Of a DNA stretch of 64,000 nucleotides, positions 16,802-24,554 are shown in pieces. The DNA is from Roseovarius sp. MMSF_3359 (GTDB taxonomy: Bacteria; Pseudomonadota; Alphaproteobacteria; Rhodobacterales; Rhodobacteraceae): NCBI RefSeq assembly GCF_030733385.1, contig NZ_JASHJC010000001.1, positions 1 to 64,000 of the forward strand. Direction: 5' to 3'. A program made the translations under genes and the position numbers. How positions within the stretch are numbered: the stretch's first letter is position 1; every line of letters starts with the position of its first letter. The notes under the pieces are model-generated. The model was not told the DNA's origin. It did no database searches and worked only from the letters and a program-made list of their open reading frames with translations.

Positions 16802-17650
16802 TTAGCCTTGCGTCAGCTTCGCCCGCATTTCCTCGATCAACTCCAGCGCCTCTTCGCGGGTGTTGCGGATGTTGGGGCGGAAGCCGGCGGATTCGGCCCG
16901 AAGGCGGATGTCGGCTTCGGTCTCGGATCCCGCCGCGTAGCGGACCGAGCCAAGCGATCCGGCCTCGTTCAGGCGTTTGCCGCGATGGGCGTATTGGATC
17001 CACGCGCCGGGCAGGATTTGGCAGCCGTTCATGTTCACGAGGAAAAACCAGCGCCGGTCGCTCTCCTTGATGCGCTCTTCGAGGTAGTCGTAGAAATCGT
17101 TCACATCGCGCGAATGGTTGAACGTAAAGTGCGAGAAATCCACGTCCATGATCACGCGGGCCTCGTCAAACTTCACGCGGCGGACAAAATCCGACAATTC
17201 GTAATTGCGCTCAAGCACCAGCTTTTTGCGCCGGGTCGACGGGATTTCGCGGATGCGGGCGATGGCCGCGTCGCGGTCGGAAAAGAGGTTGGGATCGAAC
17301 GCCTCGGTATTGGCGGCCCGCTCGATCTGTCGACGGGTCACGTCGGAGGCATCAAAACGCACCGAGCCCATGGAATGCGCCATGTTGAGCGCCTTGCCGC
17401 GCCGGGAATAGGCGGTCCAGGCGACCGGGTCGATGCGGGTGCCGTTGAGATTGACCAGAAAGAACCATTTTTCCTCACCGGTCGCGGCAATGCGCGCCTC
17501 GAGCCGGTCATACATCCGGTTCACGATCTCGGAACTGTCGAAATGAAAATCCGAAAAATCGGCCTCCATGGCCTGCAACGCGTCATGAAAGGCTATGCGG
17601 CGATCAAGGTCGGCATCGCTGATCGCGGTCGTGCTGTGCTGGTCCGTCAT
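16802..17650 (-). CDS. Internally duplicated protein of unknown function
   Basis: 282-aa soluble protein made of two similar halves about 129 residues apart. Residues 32-130 and 162-260 share FSDFHF/FSHFTF, KWFFLVNLNG/RWFFLVNMNG, YSRRGKALN/YAHRGKRLN, MGSVRFDA/LGSVRYAA, and a closing NLFSDRDAAIARI/NIRNTREEALELI helix. Each half looks like an alpha/beta domain of about 100 residues, possibly STAS-like, but I cannot assign a family. The start MTDQHST at 17650 has a GGAGAA ribosome site, and ATG 17665 is an alternative. It is divergent from the PaaK-like ligase gene, with 130 bp between the starts. Confidence 0.8.
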   Translation of the reverse strand: MTDQHSTTAISDADLDRRIAFHDALQAMEADFSDFHFDSSEIVNRMYDRLEARIAATGEEKWFFLVNLNGTRIDPVAWTAYSRRGKALNMAHSMGSVRFDASDVTRRQIERAANTEAFDPNLFSDRDAAIARIREIPSTRRKKLVLERNYELSDFVRRVKFDEARVIMDVDFSHFTFNHSRDVNDFYDYLEERIKESDRRWFFLVNMNGCQILPGAWIQYAHRGKRLNEAGSLGSVRYAAGSETEADIRLRAESAGFRPNIRNTREEALELIEEMRAKLTQG

Positions 17651-17780
17651 ACTCAAATTCTCCATGAAATCTCTCAGGAGTTCGCGCGGTATGCAAATGT
17701 ATGCAATTTACTGCCCGAGCCGGTGACCCAAATCAACATGTCAACCTGTCGCGCCCCCGCAGACAGGCAAAGGATGGCCG

Positions 17781-19001
17781 ATGTCCCAGTATTTTGATGA
17801 TCTAGAAACCCGCAGCGCCGATGCCCGTGCCGACGCGATTGCCCAGGATTTGCCCGCGCAGATCATACGCGCGCAGGGCCTTTCCGGCTATGGTCAGACG
17901 CTCGCAGACGTCTCGCCCGACAGCATCCGAAGCATCGAAGACCTGGCGGCGCTGCCGGTCTTGCGCAAATCTGATATGGGTCGCGCGCAAGGTGAAGCTG
18001 CGCCTTTCGGTGGGCTGACCACGCGACCGGCGAATGGGTTTGCGCATGTGTTTCAATCGCCGGGGCCGATCTACGAGCCGGGTGGGGACAGTCATGACTG
18101 GTGGCGGATGGGGCGCTTCCTGCATGCCTGCGGCGTGGGGGCGGACGATATCGTGCAGAATTGCTTTGGCTATCACCTGACCCCGGCGGGCATGATCTTT
18201 GAAAACGGCGCGCGGGCGGTTGGGGCGACGGTTTTGCCCGCGGGTACCGGTCAGACCGAGCTTCAGGTGCGCGCCGCGGCGGATATCGGCTCGACCGCCT
18301 ATGCCGGGACGCCCGATTACCTCAAGATCATCCTCGACAAGGCGGATGAGATGGGTGTGACGCTCAACATCACCAAGGCGGCGGTCGGGGGCGGCGCGCT
18401 CTTCCCGTCACTGCGTCAGGAATATGCCGATCGCGGCATCTCTTGCCTGCAAAGTTATGCCACCGCCGATCTGGGCAACATCGCCTACGAATCCCCCGCG
18501 ATGGAAGGCTTGATCGTCGATGAGGGCGTGATCGTCGAGATCGTAACCCCCGGCACCGGCGATCCGGTCGCGCCCGGCGAGGTGGGCGAGGTCGTTGTCA
18601 CGACGCTGAACCCGGATTACCCGCTCATCCGTTTCGCCACCGGCGACCTCAGCGCGCTGATGGAAGGCGACAGCCCTTGCGGCCGCACCAACCTGCGCAT
18701 CAAGGGCTGGATGGGTCGCGCCGACCAGACCACCAAAATCAAGGGCATGTTCGTTCGCCCCGAGCAAGTCGCGGCGCTGGTTGCCCGCCATGACGAAGTG
18801 ACCCGCGCACGCGTCATCGCCAGCCGCGAGGGCGAATCCGACGTGATGACCGTACAGATCGAAGCCGATGGCGGCGCGCCGGAAGGCTATGCCAAATCGG
18901 TCGTCGAGGCGCTGAAGCTCAAGGGCCGGATCGAGGTCGTTGCGCGCGGCAGCCTTCCCAACGACGGCAAAGTGATAGAAGATCAACGCAGCTACGATTG
19001 A
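17781..19001 (+). CDS. Phenylacetate-CoA ligase-like adenylate-forming enzyme
   Basis: 406-aa protein with the overall layout of PaaK-family CoA ligases. FATGDLSAL near residue 293 is the A7 motif, and IKGMFVRPEQV near 316 is the A8 hinge and start of the C-terminal domain. NDGKVIEDQR near the end carries the expected catalytic Lys region. The glycine/threonine-rich phosphate-binding loop usual in PaaK is replaced by FQSPGPIYEPGG (residues 91-102), and the YGxTE motif reads YATADLG. It may be a diverged subfamily with a different phosphate loop. The nearby LIV transporter and acyl-CoA ligase suggest aromatic or fatty acid activation. Confidence 0.82.
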   Translation: MSQYFDDLETRSADARADAIAQDLPAQIIRAQGLSGYGQTLADVSPDSIRSIEDLAALPVLRKSDMGRAQGEAAPFGGLTTRPANGFAHVFQSPGPIYEPGGDSHDWWRMGRFLHACGVGADDIVQNCFGYHLTPAGMIFENGARAVGATVLPAGTGQTELQVRAAADIGSTAYAGTPDYLKIILDKADEMGVTLNITKAAVGGGALFPSLRQEYADRGISCLQSYATADLGNIAYESPAMEGLIVDEGVIVEIVTPGTGDPVAPGEVGEVVVTTLNPDYPLIRFATGDLSALMEGDSPCGRTNLRIKGWMGRADQTTKIKGMFVRPEQVAALVARHDEVTRARVIASREGESDVMTVQIEADGGAPEGYAKSVVEALKLKGRIEVVARGSLPNDGKVIEDQRSYD

Positions 19002-19022
19002 CGAACCAGTCCGGGAGGGATC

Positions 19023-19676
19023 ATGCGGGTCGTGTCGTTCATCGCGGGCCTGCTCATGGCCCTGCCGGTTCAGGCGGCGGATGTTGCGCTGATCCTCGGG
19101 GATATCGGCCAGGTCGAGACGATGCGCGCCGAGACCACCGTGACCGCCACCGATTTTGCCATACCTCTGCGCGAGGCCGGGTTCGAGATCATCCAACCCA
19201 GAAACCGCAGTTCCGGCAACATGCGTCTGGCAGCGCGGCGTCTGGAGACATTGCTTGAAACATCCGGTGTGGATCGCCTTGTGATCGTTGCCATGGGGCC
19301 GGTCGCGCACTCCGCGCGCGAGGCATGGGTTCTCTCGAACGGGGCGACGGGGGCGTCATCGCTCAATGTCGGTGTCACGGGCGTCCCCGTTGGGGCGCTG
19401 TCGGACATGGCTGCCGCAGCACAAGGTTCCGCGGTCCTCCTGATTGCGCCCGGCCGCCGGTTCGAGGCCCTGGGCATCGGCGTGCAGCCGGGTCTGGGAG
19501 AGCTGAAGCTCAGAGAGGGCGTGGCATATGTCATCGGCCCGCCCGCATCGCTGGTCGCTGTCCTTCAAGACGGGCTCTTGCAGCAAGGACGCAGTTACGA
19601 CGCGATGGCAACGACCGCGCCGGAGGGCGTCGAGTTTCTTGGCGATCTGCCTTCCGGTGCGGGGCTGATGGACTGA
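19023..19676 (+). CDS. Exported protein, possible catalytically dead caspase-fold domain
   Basis: 217 aa with a signal peptide (MRVVSFIAGLLMALPVQA, cleavage near residue 19). The rest alternates strands and helices: DVALILGDIG, LREAGFEII, DRLVIVAMGP, then GSAVLLIAPG. This order resembles the p20 fold of caspase-like peptidases, but the His-Gly and Asp-x-Cys catalytic positions read MGPVAH and IAPG, so it would be inactive. That reading is my inference. It starts 22 bp after the ligase gene and may be co-transcribed with it. Confidence 0.7.
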   Translation: MRVVSFIAGLLMALPVQAADVALILGDIGQVETMRAETTVTATDFAIPLREAGFEIIQPRNRSSGNMRLAARRLETLLETSGVDRLVIVAMGPVAHSAREAWVLSNGATGASSLNVGVTGVPVGALSDMAAAAQGSAVLLIAPGRRFEALGIGVQPGLGELKLREGVAYVIGPPASLVAVLQDGLLQQGRSYDAMATTAPEGVEFLGDLPSGAGLMD

Positions 19677-19777
19677 TTGCAAGTTGCACCCTCGTGCGCC
19701 GCCGCAGGGATACCGGCGCTGCCTTGACCGGCTTCGGCACGCGACCTAGAAGACGCATAAACTACCGGAGATTTCCC

Positions 19778-20398
19778 ATGTTCAAGAATGTGCTTATCGT
19801 GCCGCTCATCGCGGCCCTGGCCGGGTGCGTTTCATCGACGGCGGATCAAGCTGCCAAAACGCCGAGCTTTGCGGATGAAGAAAGCGCCACGGTCCTGATG
19901 ACGGTTGGCGAAGGATGGGCCTTCCAATCCGGGCAGGCCTTTGCCGTCCTTTCCGGCGCAGGTGAAAGCTACACGCTGCGCTCGATGACGGACCGTCGCG
20001 GTGGCCCCGGAAGTGCTGACCTCGTCGTCGGAAAGAACAAGGCCTATGAACTGAATGCGATTTCCGTCAAGCCCGGCGCCTATGCGATCACCAACTGGGG
20101 CTTCAGAATGCGGCGGGGCAGGGCAACCGACCGCCAGACCAAGAGCGTCAATCTGGCGGCGGGCGAGGTTTACTACCTTGGATCTTTCTATGCCAATAAC
20201 TTCACCCAAACGACCAAGATCTATGACCGTTGGGGTGCAGAACAGGCGAATTACCTGTCGAAATTCCCGGAGTTGAACGGCAAGCCGGTCAAGAACGTCT
20301 CGGGTACCCTGAACACGCCATGTTGGAAGATGGATGTCACCGATGAGCTGGCTAAGGGATCGCCCGTGATACAGAAAACGCTCAAAGGGTGCCGCTGA
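19778..20398 (+). CDS. Lipoprotein of unknown function
   Basis: 206-aa protein with a lipoprotein signal, MFKNVLIVPLIAALAGC, lipid attachment expected on Cys17. ATG 19778 has a CCGGAG ribosome site. The mature domain is rich in beta-strand-like segments (ATVLMTVGEGWAF, ESYTLRSMTDRRGG, AGEVYYLGSFYAN). I do not recognise the family. It sits 101 bp after the putative caspase-fold gene in the same direction. Confidence 0.8.
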   Translation: MFKNVLIVPLIAALAGCVSSTADQAAKTPSFADEESATVLMTVGEGWAFQSGQAFAVLSGAGESYTLRSMTDRRGGPGSADLVVGKNKAYELNAISVKPGAYAITNWGFRMRRGRATDRQTKSVNLAAGEVYYLGSFYANNFTQTTKIYDRWGAEQANYLSKFPELNGKPVKNVSGTLNTPCWKMDVTDELAKGSPVIQKTLKGCR

Positions 20399-20428
20399 TC
20401 CGCTTGTAGGCGGCACGGCCCTTAGGAG

Positions 20429-21673
20429 TCAGAACCTCCGATTGGCGTCATAAGGTGCCATGTCAATGTTCGGGCGCCTTCCGTCGATCATGTCGGCGAC
20501 AAGCCTGCCGGTTTTCGGGCCTGCGGTCAGGCCGATATGCTGATGCCCGAAGGCCGCGTGAACGCCGGTCTGACCAATTTCGCCGACCAAGGGCAGGCTG
20601 TCGGGGGTCGATGGCCTGAAGCCCAGCCATTCCTCGGCGCTGTCAAAGGTGAGGTCGGGACAGGACCGCCCTAGGTGGTATCGGATCAGCTCAAGCGGTT
20701 TGCGCGACGGGCCTTTCTCGATGCTGCCAAGCTCGACCGTTCCGGCGCAGCGCAGCCCGTCATTCATCGGTGTGAAGCCAAATTTCCCGGTTGTGATCAT
20801 GATGGGATTATTGGGCATCTGCGAGGGGTTCTTGAGATGAAGGTGATGGCCCCGCTCGGCCTCCATCGACACCTTCAGCCCCAGTTTGCGCATCAGCGGT
20901 TTTGACCAGATGCCCGCCGCCAGCACCGCATGATCGCAGGGCAGGCTTCCTTGCGTGGTCTCGACACTGGTGATGCGACCGCCGGTCAGGGTCATGTCCC
21001 TGACCTCCGCCTGCCGGAATGCGCCGCCCTCTTCGATCAACACTTGTGTCAGCGCCTCAACATAGCCCCCGGGGTTGAGGATATGGCCATGACCCCGCGT
21101 CACGGCCAGGCATTTGATCCGTGGGCCGAGGATCGGTTCGGCGTCCTGCACGGCGGGGCCTTCGATCAACTCCGGAGCCATGCCTGCCTCGCGCCGGAAG
21201 TTCCAGCCATAGCTGTCGGCCTCGAACGCCGCCCGGGTCTCATAGGCATAGCTGAAATCGCTGAGCGCCACGAAATCCGCCGCACTGGTGCCGCGCGTCA
21301 GCGCCTGATGCTGGCTCAGGCTGTCGGTCACCATCGGGATCAGCCCGTCGATCATCTTGCGTGCGCGGTCTTCGGTCGCGTGGGACATGAACTTGACCAA
21401 CCAGGGCATCAGGCGCGGCGCGTAGCTCCATTGCAGAAAAAGCGGTGATTTCGGATCGAGCAGGTATTTCAGCCCGGTCTTCATCAGGCCTGGCGTATTT
21501 ACCGGGATGATCGCCCATTGCGCCAGCAACCCGGCATTACCGAAGGACGCCCCCGCGCCGGGCCCATCCTTGTCCAGCAGCGTGACCTCATGCCCGGCCC
21601 GACGCAGCCAGATGGCGGTGGAAACGCCGTTGATGCCAGCCCCGATGACGACGATCTTCTGCGGATTGGGCAT
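20429..21673 (-). CDS. dadA: D-amino-acid dehydrogenase (FAD-dependent, DadA-like)
   Basis: 414-aa flavoprotein that would oxidatively deaminate D-amino acids to 2-oxo acids, passing electrons to the respiratory chain. It has the dinucleotide-binding motif VIGAGINGVSTAIWLRRAG at residues 8-26, the DAO fold, and a C-terminal FAD segment around GHQHIGLTAGPKTG. The length is typical for DadA-type enzymes. It is transcribed away from the DUF6522/nnrS genes, and the shared 212-bp region contains a 14-bp palindrome. Confidence 0.87.
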   Translation of the reverse strand: MPNPQKIVVIGAGINGVSTAIWLRRAGHEVTLLDKDGPGAGASFGNAGLLAQWAIIPVNTPGLMKTGLKYLLDPKSPLFLQWSYAPRLMPWLVKFMSHATEDRARKMIDGLIPMVTDSLSQHQALTRGTSAADFVALSDFSYAYETRAAFEADSYGWNFRREAGMAPELIEGPAVQDAEPILGPRIKCLAVTRGHGHILNPGGYVEALTQVLIEEGGAFRQAEVRDMTLTGGRITSVETTQGSLPCDHAVLAAGIWSKPLMRKLGLKVSMEAERGHHLHLKNPSQMPNNPIMITTGKFGFTPMNDGLRCAGTVELGSIEKGPSRKPLELIRYHLGRSCPDLTFDSAEEWLGFRPSTPDSLPLVGEIGQTGVHAAFGHQHIGLTAGPKTGRLVADMIDGRRPNIDMAPYDANRRF

Positions 21674-21696
21674 TGCGGGGCTTTCGTGGTTGGCAA

Positions 21697-21710
21697 GTGA
21701 TCGCGATCAC
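21697..21710. promoter_or_regulatory. CRP/FNR-type palindrome GTGATCGCGATCAC
   Basis: Perfect 14-bp palindrome whose core TGAT-N4-ATCA matches the FNR/NnrR-CRP superfamily half-sites. It lies 24 bp upstream of the dadA start and about 180 bp upstream of DUF6522-nnrS. nnrS genes are commonly under such regulators, so it may serve one or both divergent units. Confidence 0.45.
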
Positions 21711-21885
21711 CTAATCCCAGGTGGTTCATGGACGCAAGCATCGCCGTGGTCGCGGCCAAGGGTCGCAAATTGATTTTGGTCATTTATGGCGATCATCGGG
21801 TGGCGTATTGCCGGATCATGGACCGCGTAGGAACCAACATGCCATCAGTCTTGTACCGTCGTCGCACCGGACCGGGGCGGGCGAC

Positions 21886-22140
21886 ATGAAGCTCGACGTA
21901 TCGGGAGACAAGATAACGGTCGATGCCGGCGACCTGGCACCGTTGATCGGGTGCGCGCCGGCAGAGGTTCCGCAGTTGATGCGCGAGGGCCGGATTACCA
22001 GCACATTCGAGAAGGGTGAAGGGGAGGACGCGGGCCGTTTTCGCGTCACCTTCCGTTTCGGAACAACTAAGGTGCGGTTTACCTGTGCGGAGGACGGCAG
22101 CGTTCTGTCCCACATCCGCACCCAGGTGGCAGATGGCTGA
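21886..22140 (+). CDS. DUF6522 family protein
   Basis: 84-aa soluble protein. The pattern of a short N-terminal strand (MKLDVSGDKITVDAGDL), a helix with VPQLMREGRITSTFEKGEGE and a C-terminal FRVTFRFG strand matches my memory of DUF6522. These small proteins are often encoded beside nnrS in denitrification or nitric-oxide stress loci. The end overlaps the NnrS start by 8 bp, so the two are coupled. Molecular function is unknown. Confidence 0.75.
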   Translation: MKLDVSGDKITVDAGDLAPLIGCAPAEVPQLMREGRITSTFEKGEGEDAGRFRVTFRFGTTKVRFTCAEDGSVLSHIRTQVADG

Positions 22141-23335
22141 CGGTCGGACCTCCGCAGCAGGGGCGCGCGGCCGCGTGGTATTTCTTTCGTTCGGTTTTCG
22201 ACCATTCTTCCTGCTGGGGGCGCTCTGGGCGGCGCTGGCGATGGTGCTGTGGGTCGGCATGTTGGCCGGGCGCATCACGCTGCCGATGGTCTTCGCGCCG
22301 GTGGATTGGCATGCACATGCGTTCATCTTCGGCTATCTGGGGGCCGTCGTTTCCGGATTTCTCCTGACCGCGGTGCCCAATTGGACCGGCCGCCCGCCGC
22401 TTGCGGGGTGGCATCTGGGCCTGATGGTGCTGCTTTGGGTCGCGGGGCGCGCCGCGGTCTCCTTTTCGGCGCTTCTGCCGTTTTGGTTTGTCGTTCTGGT
22501 CGACCTGTCGTCGCTTGTCATGCTGGTTACGATCGTGACCCGAGAGATCGTCACCGCCGGAAACTGGCGCAACCTCGTGGTCGTGGGGATGTTGCTGATG
22601 CTCATCGCCGGGGCCGGGCTTTTTCACTGGCAGGCGGCGCAGGGTGAGGCTGCCGCGCGCAGCGAAGGTTTTCGCCTGATGCTCGCGGCAGCGGTGATGA
22701 TGATAAGCCTGATCGGCGGGCGGATCATCCCGACCTTTACCCGCAACTGGCTAGAGAAAACGGGAAAGGTGGCGCGCCCGGCACCTCCGATGATGCTCTT
22801 TGACAAGCTCGCCCTTGCAGTCACTCTTGCGGCACTTATCGCCTGGGTGCTGGCACCGTGGTCGGCGGTGACAGGTCCGGCACTGATCGTAATGGGGGTC
22901 GTGCAGGCCATTCGCCTCTCTCGTTGGTGCGGGCTGCACGGGGCGTCTGAGCCACTGATCTGGTCCCTGCATGCGGGGTATGGCTTTGTCCCCCTCGGGG
23001 CGGTGATCCTGGGGCTGGCACTGCTTTGGCCGGATCGGATCGACCCGGCGAGCGGTCAACATCTTTGGATGGCTGGTGCTATCGGGGTGATGACACTGGC
23101 CGTCATGACGCGCGCCACGTTGGGCCATACCGGCCAGGCACTCACCGCCGGGCCGGGGACCACGGTGCTCTATGTTGCGTTGATCGCCGCGGTTCTGTTG
23201 CGGCTGATCGCGGGCTTCAGCCCGGGCATTGCCCAGGACTTGCACATGTTGTCCGGTGGGCTCTGGTGCCTCGGTTTTCTGGGCTTTTCGCTTGCCTACG
23301 GGCGCCTGCTGGTTGGGTCTGGTTCGCCTCGCTAA
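22133..23335 (+). CDS. nnrS: NnrS family membrane protein
   Basis: 400-aa polytopic membrane protein with about twelve hydrophobic helices. It begins after a short cytoplasmic tail with VVFLSFGFRPFFLLGALWAA and contains WHAHAFIFGYLGAVVSGFLL and GRIIPTFTRNW, the His- and Arg-bearing motifs of NnrS. NnrS is a haem- and copper-containing protein that protects against nitric oxide. No denitrification reductase lies nearby. ATG 22133 overlaps the DUF6522 gene. The frame is open further upstream, but the family starts here. Confidence 0.9.
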   Translation: MADGRTSAAGARGRVVFLSFGFRPFFLLGALWAALAMVLWVGMLAGRITLPMVFAPVDWHAHAFIFGYLGAVVSGFLLTAVPNWTGRPPLAGWHLGLMVLLWVAGRAAVSFSALLPFWFVVLVDLSSLVMLVTIVTREIVTAGNWRNLVVVGMLLMLIAGAGLFHWQAAQGEAAARSEGFRLMLAAAVMMISLIGGRIIPTFTRNWLEKTGKVARPAPPMMLFDKLALAVTLAALIAWVLAPWSAVTGPALIVMGVVQAIRLSRWCGLHGASEPLIWSLHAGYGFVPLGAVILGLALLWPDRIDPASGQHLWMAGAIGVMTLAVMTRATLGHTGQALTAGPGTTVLYVALIAAVLLRLIAGFSPGIAQDLHMLSGGLWCLGFLGFSLAYGRLLVGSGSPR

Positions 23336-23432
23336 GGCAGCACCTGTTTGATTTTCCGCAAGGGTTTTGCCAGACTGCGCGTCGCGGCGGCGTTCGTGAC
23401 CAAATCTGTTGCGCTTCGCGCGCTAAGGTTAT

Positions 23433-23450
23433 ATTGACTCACCAGTCAAT
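23433..23450. promoter_or_regulatory. TetR-type operator ATTGACT-N4-AGTCAAT
   Basis: Perfect 7-bp inverted repeat with a 4-nt spacer, ending 23 bp before the ATG of the amine-binding protein. The form TTGACT-N4-AGTCAA is typical of TetR-family repressors, and BetI, which senses choline, is a TetR-family candidate. No tetR gene is present nearby, so the regulator is probably encoded elsewhere. Confidence 0.6.
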
Positions 23451-23473
23451 AAAAACACCAGGGAGAAACCAAT

Positions 23474-24424
23474 ATGAAATCGACAAGTTTGGCTGTGGCG
23501 CTCGCCTGCGCAGCAGGAATGGCCAATGCGGCTGATATGGGGGCGGTGGACGAGCCGATCAAGCTGGCCGTCAACGAATGGACCGGACAGCATGTCAGCA
23601 CCCACATCGCGGGTGAGATGCTCAAGAAAGCGGGCTATCAGGTCGAGTACGTGACCGCCGGTTACATGAACATGTACCAGGCCATGGCCGATGGTGAGAT
23701 CCACGGCGCGATGGAAATCTGGTCATCTAACGTGAGCGACGAATACGCCAAGCAGGTCGAGGCCGGTGGCGTGACCGAGCTGGGTGATCTGGGCCTCGAT
23801 GCCAAGGAGGGTATCGCATACCCCGCCCATGTCGAAGAGATGTGCCCGGGTCTGCCCGCCTGGGAGGCGCTGAAAGACTGCGCGCAGAACTTCGCCACCG
23901 CCGAGACGTTGCCCGCGGGCCGTCTGGTCGATTACCCGGCGGATTGGGGAACGCCCGGCGCGGACCGCATGACCGGTCTGGAACTGCCGTTCAAGGCCGT
24001 GCCTGCGGGGTCCGAAGGGGCGTTGATTGCCGAGTTGCGCGCGTCGACCGACAAGAAATCGCCGCTGCTCATCACCTTCTGGCAACCGCATTGGGCGATG
24101 TCGGCCTATGACGTGAAATTCGTGGACCTGCCCGTGGGCGAGGCCGCCTGTTTCGAAGATCCGGCATGGGGCCCGAACCCGAATGCGGTCAATGACTGCG
24201 ATTTCGCGCCTTCGCGCATCTTCAAAGCGTCCTGGTCGGGTATGGCCGACAAATGGCCGGCCGCTGCGGAAATCCTGACCAATTACCAGCTTTCGGTCGA
24301 GGATCAGCAGCCCCTGATGGGCAAGGTCGATGTTGACGGCATGTCTGTCGAGGATGCCGTGGCCGAATGGATGGCGGCCAATGAAGCAACATGGAAACCC
24401 GTCGTCGACGCGGCCACCAACTAA
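23474..24424 (+). CDS. Quaternary-amine ABC transporter binding protein (ProX/OpuAC family)
   Basis: 316-aa periplasmic binding protein with a signal peptide ending in GMANA (residue 19). The mature part has the OpuAC pattern: IKLAVNEWTGQHVSTHIAGE, YMNMYQAMADGEIHGAMEIW, DWGTPG, and ITFWQPHWAM. The Trp residues in EWTG, EIWS, ADWG and WQPHW are in places suited to an aromatic cage for a quaternary ammonium group. The ligand could be glycine betaine, choline or trimethylamine N-oxide. The gene order binding protein-ATPase-permease also fits TMAO systems of roseobacters. A TetR-type operator lies just upstream. Confidence 0.9.
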   Translation: MKSTSLAVALACAAGMANAADMGAVDEPIKLAVNEWTGQHVSTHIAGEMLKKAGYQVEYVTAGYMNMYQAMADGEIHGAMEIWSSNVSDEYAKQVEAGGVTELGDLGLDAKEGIAYPAHVEEMCPGLPAWEALKDCAQNFATAETLPAGRLVDYPADWGTPGADRMTGLELPFKAVPAGSEGALIAELRASTDKKSPLLITFWQPHWAMSAYDVKFVDLPVGEAACFEDPAWGPNPNAVNDCDFAPSRIFKASWSGMADKWPAAAEILTNYQLSVEDQQPLMGKVDVDGMSVEDAVAEWMAANEATWKPVVDAATN

Positions 24425-24441
24425 AACTGAAAAAGACCCGC

Positions 24442-24503
24442 GCCCCGGCCACCGTGCCGGGGCCTCCGCGTGATGGCAGGAGGCCCCGGATCAGGTCCGG
24501 GGC
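24442..24503 (+). repeat. Two tandem GC-rich hairpins
   Basis: Perfect 8-bp stems GCCCCGGC/GCCGGGGC (24442-24463, 6-nt loop) and GCCCCGGA/TCCGGGGC (24483-24503, 5-nt loop) fill the 130-bp gap between binding-protein and ATPase genes. Neither has a T-run. They probably stabilise the upstream mRNA so that the binding protein is made in excess. The second stem resembles short repeats I recall between alphaproteobacterial genes. Confidence 0.6.
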
Positions 24504-24554
24504 GCGTGTCATGCGCGTGGGCGGTTTCGCCCGCAACCAGGAATGGGGAACCTG

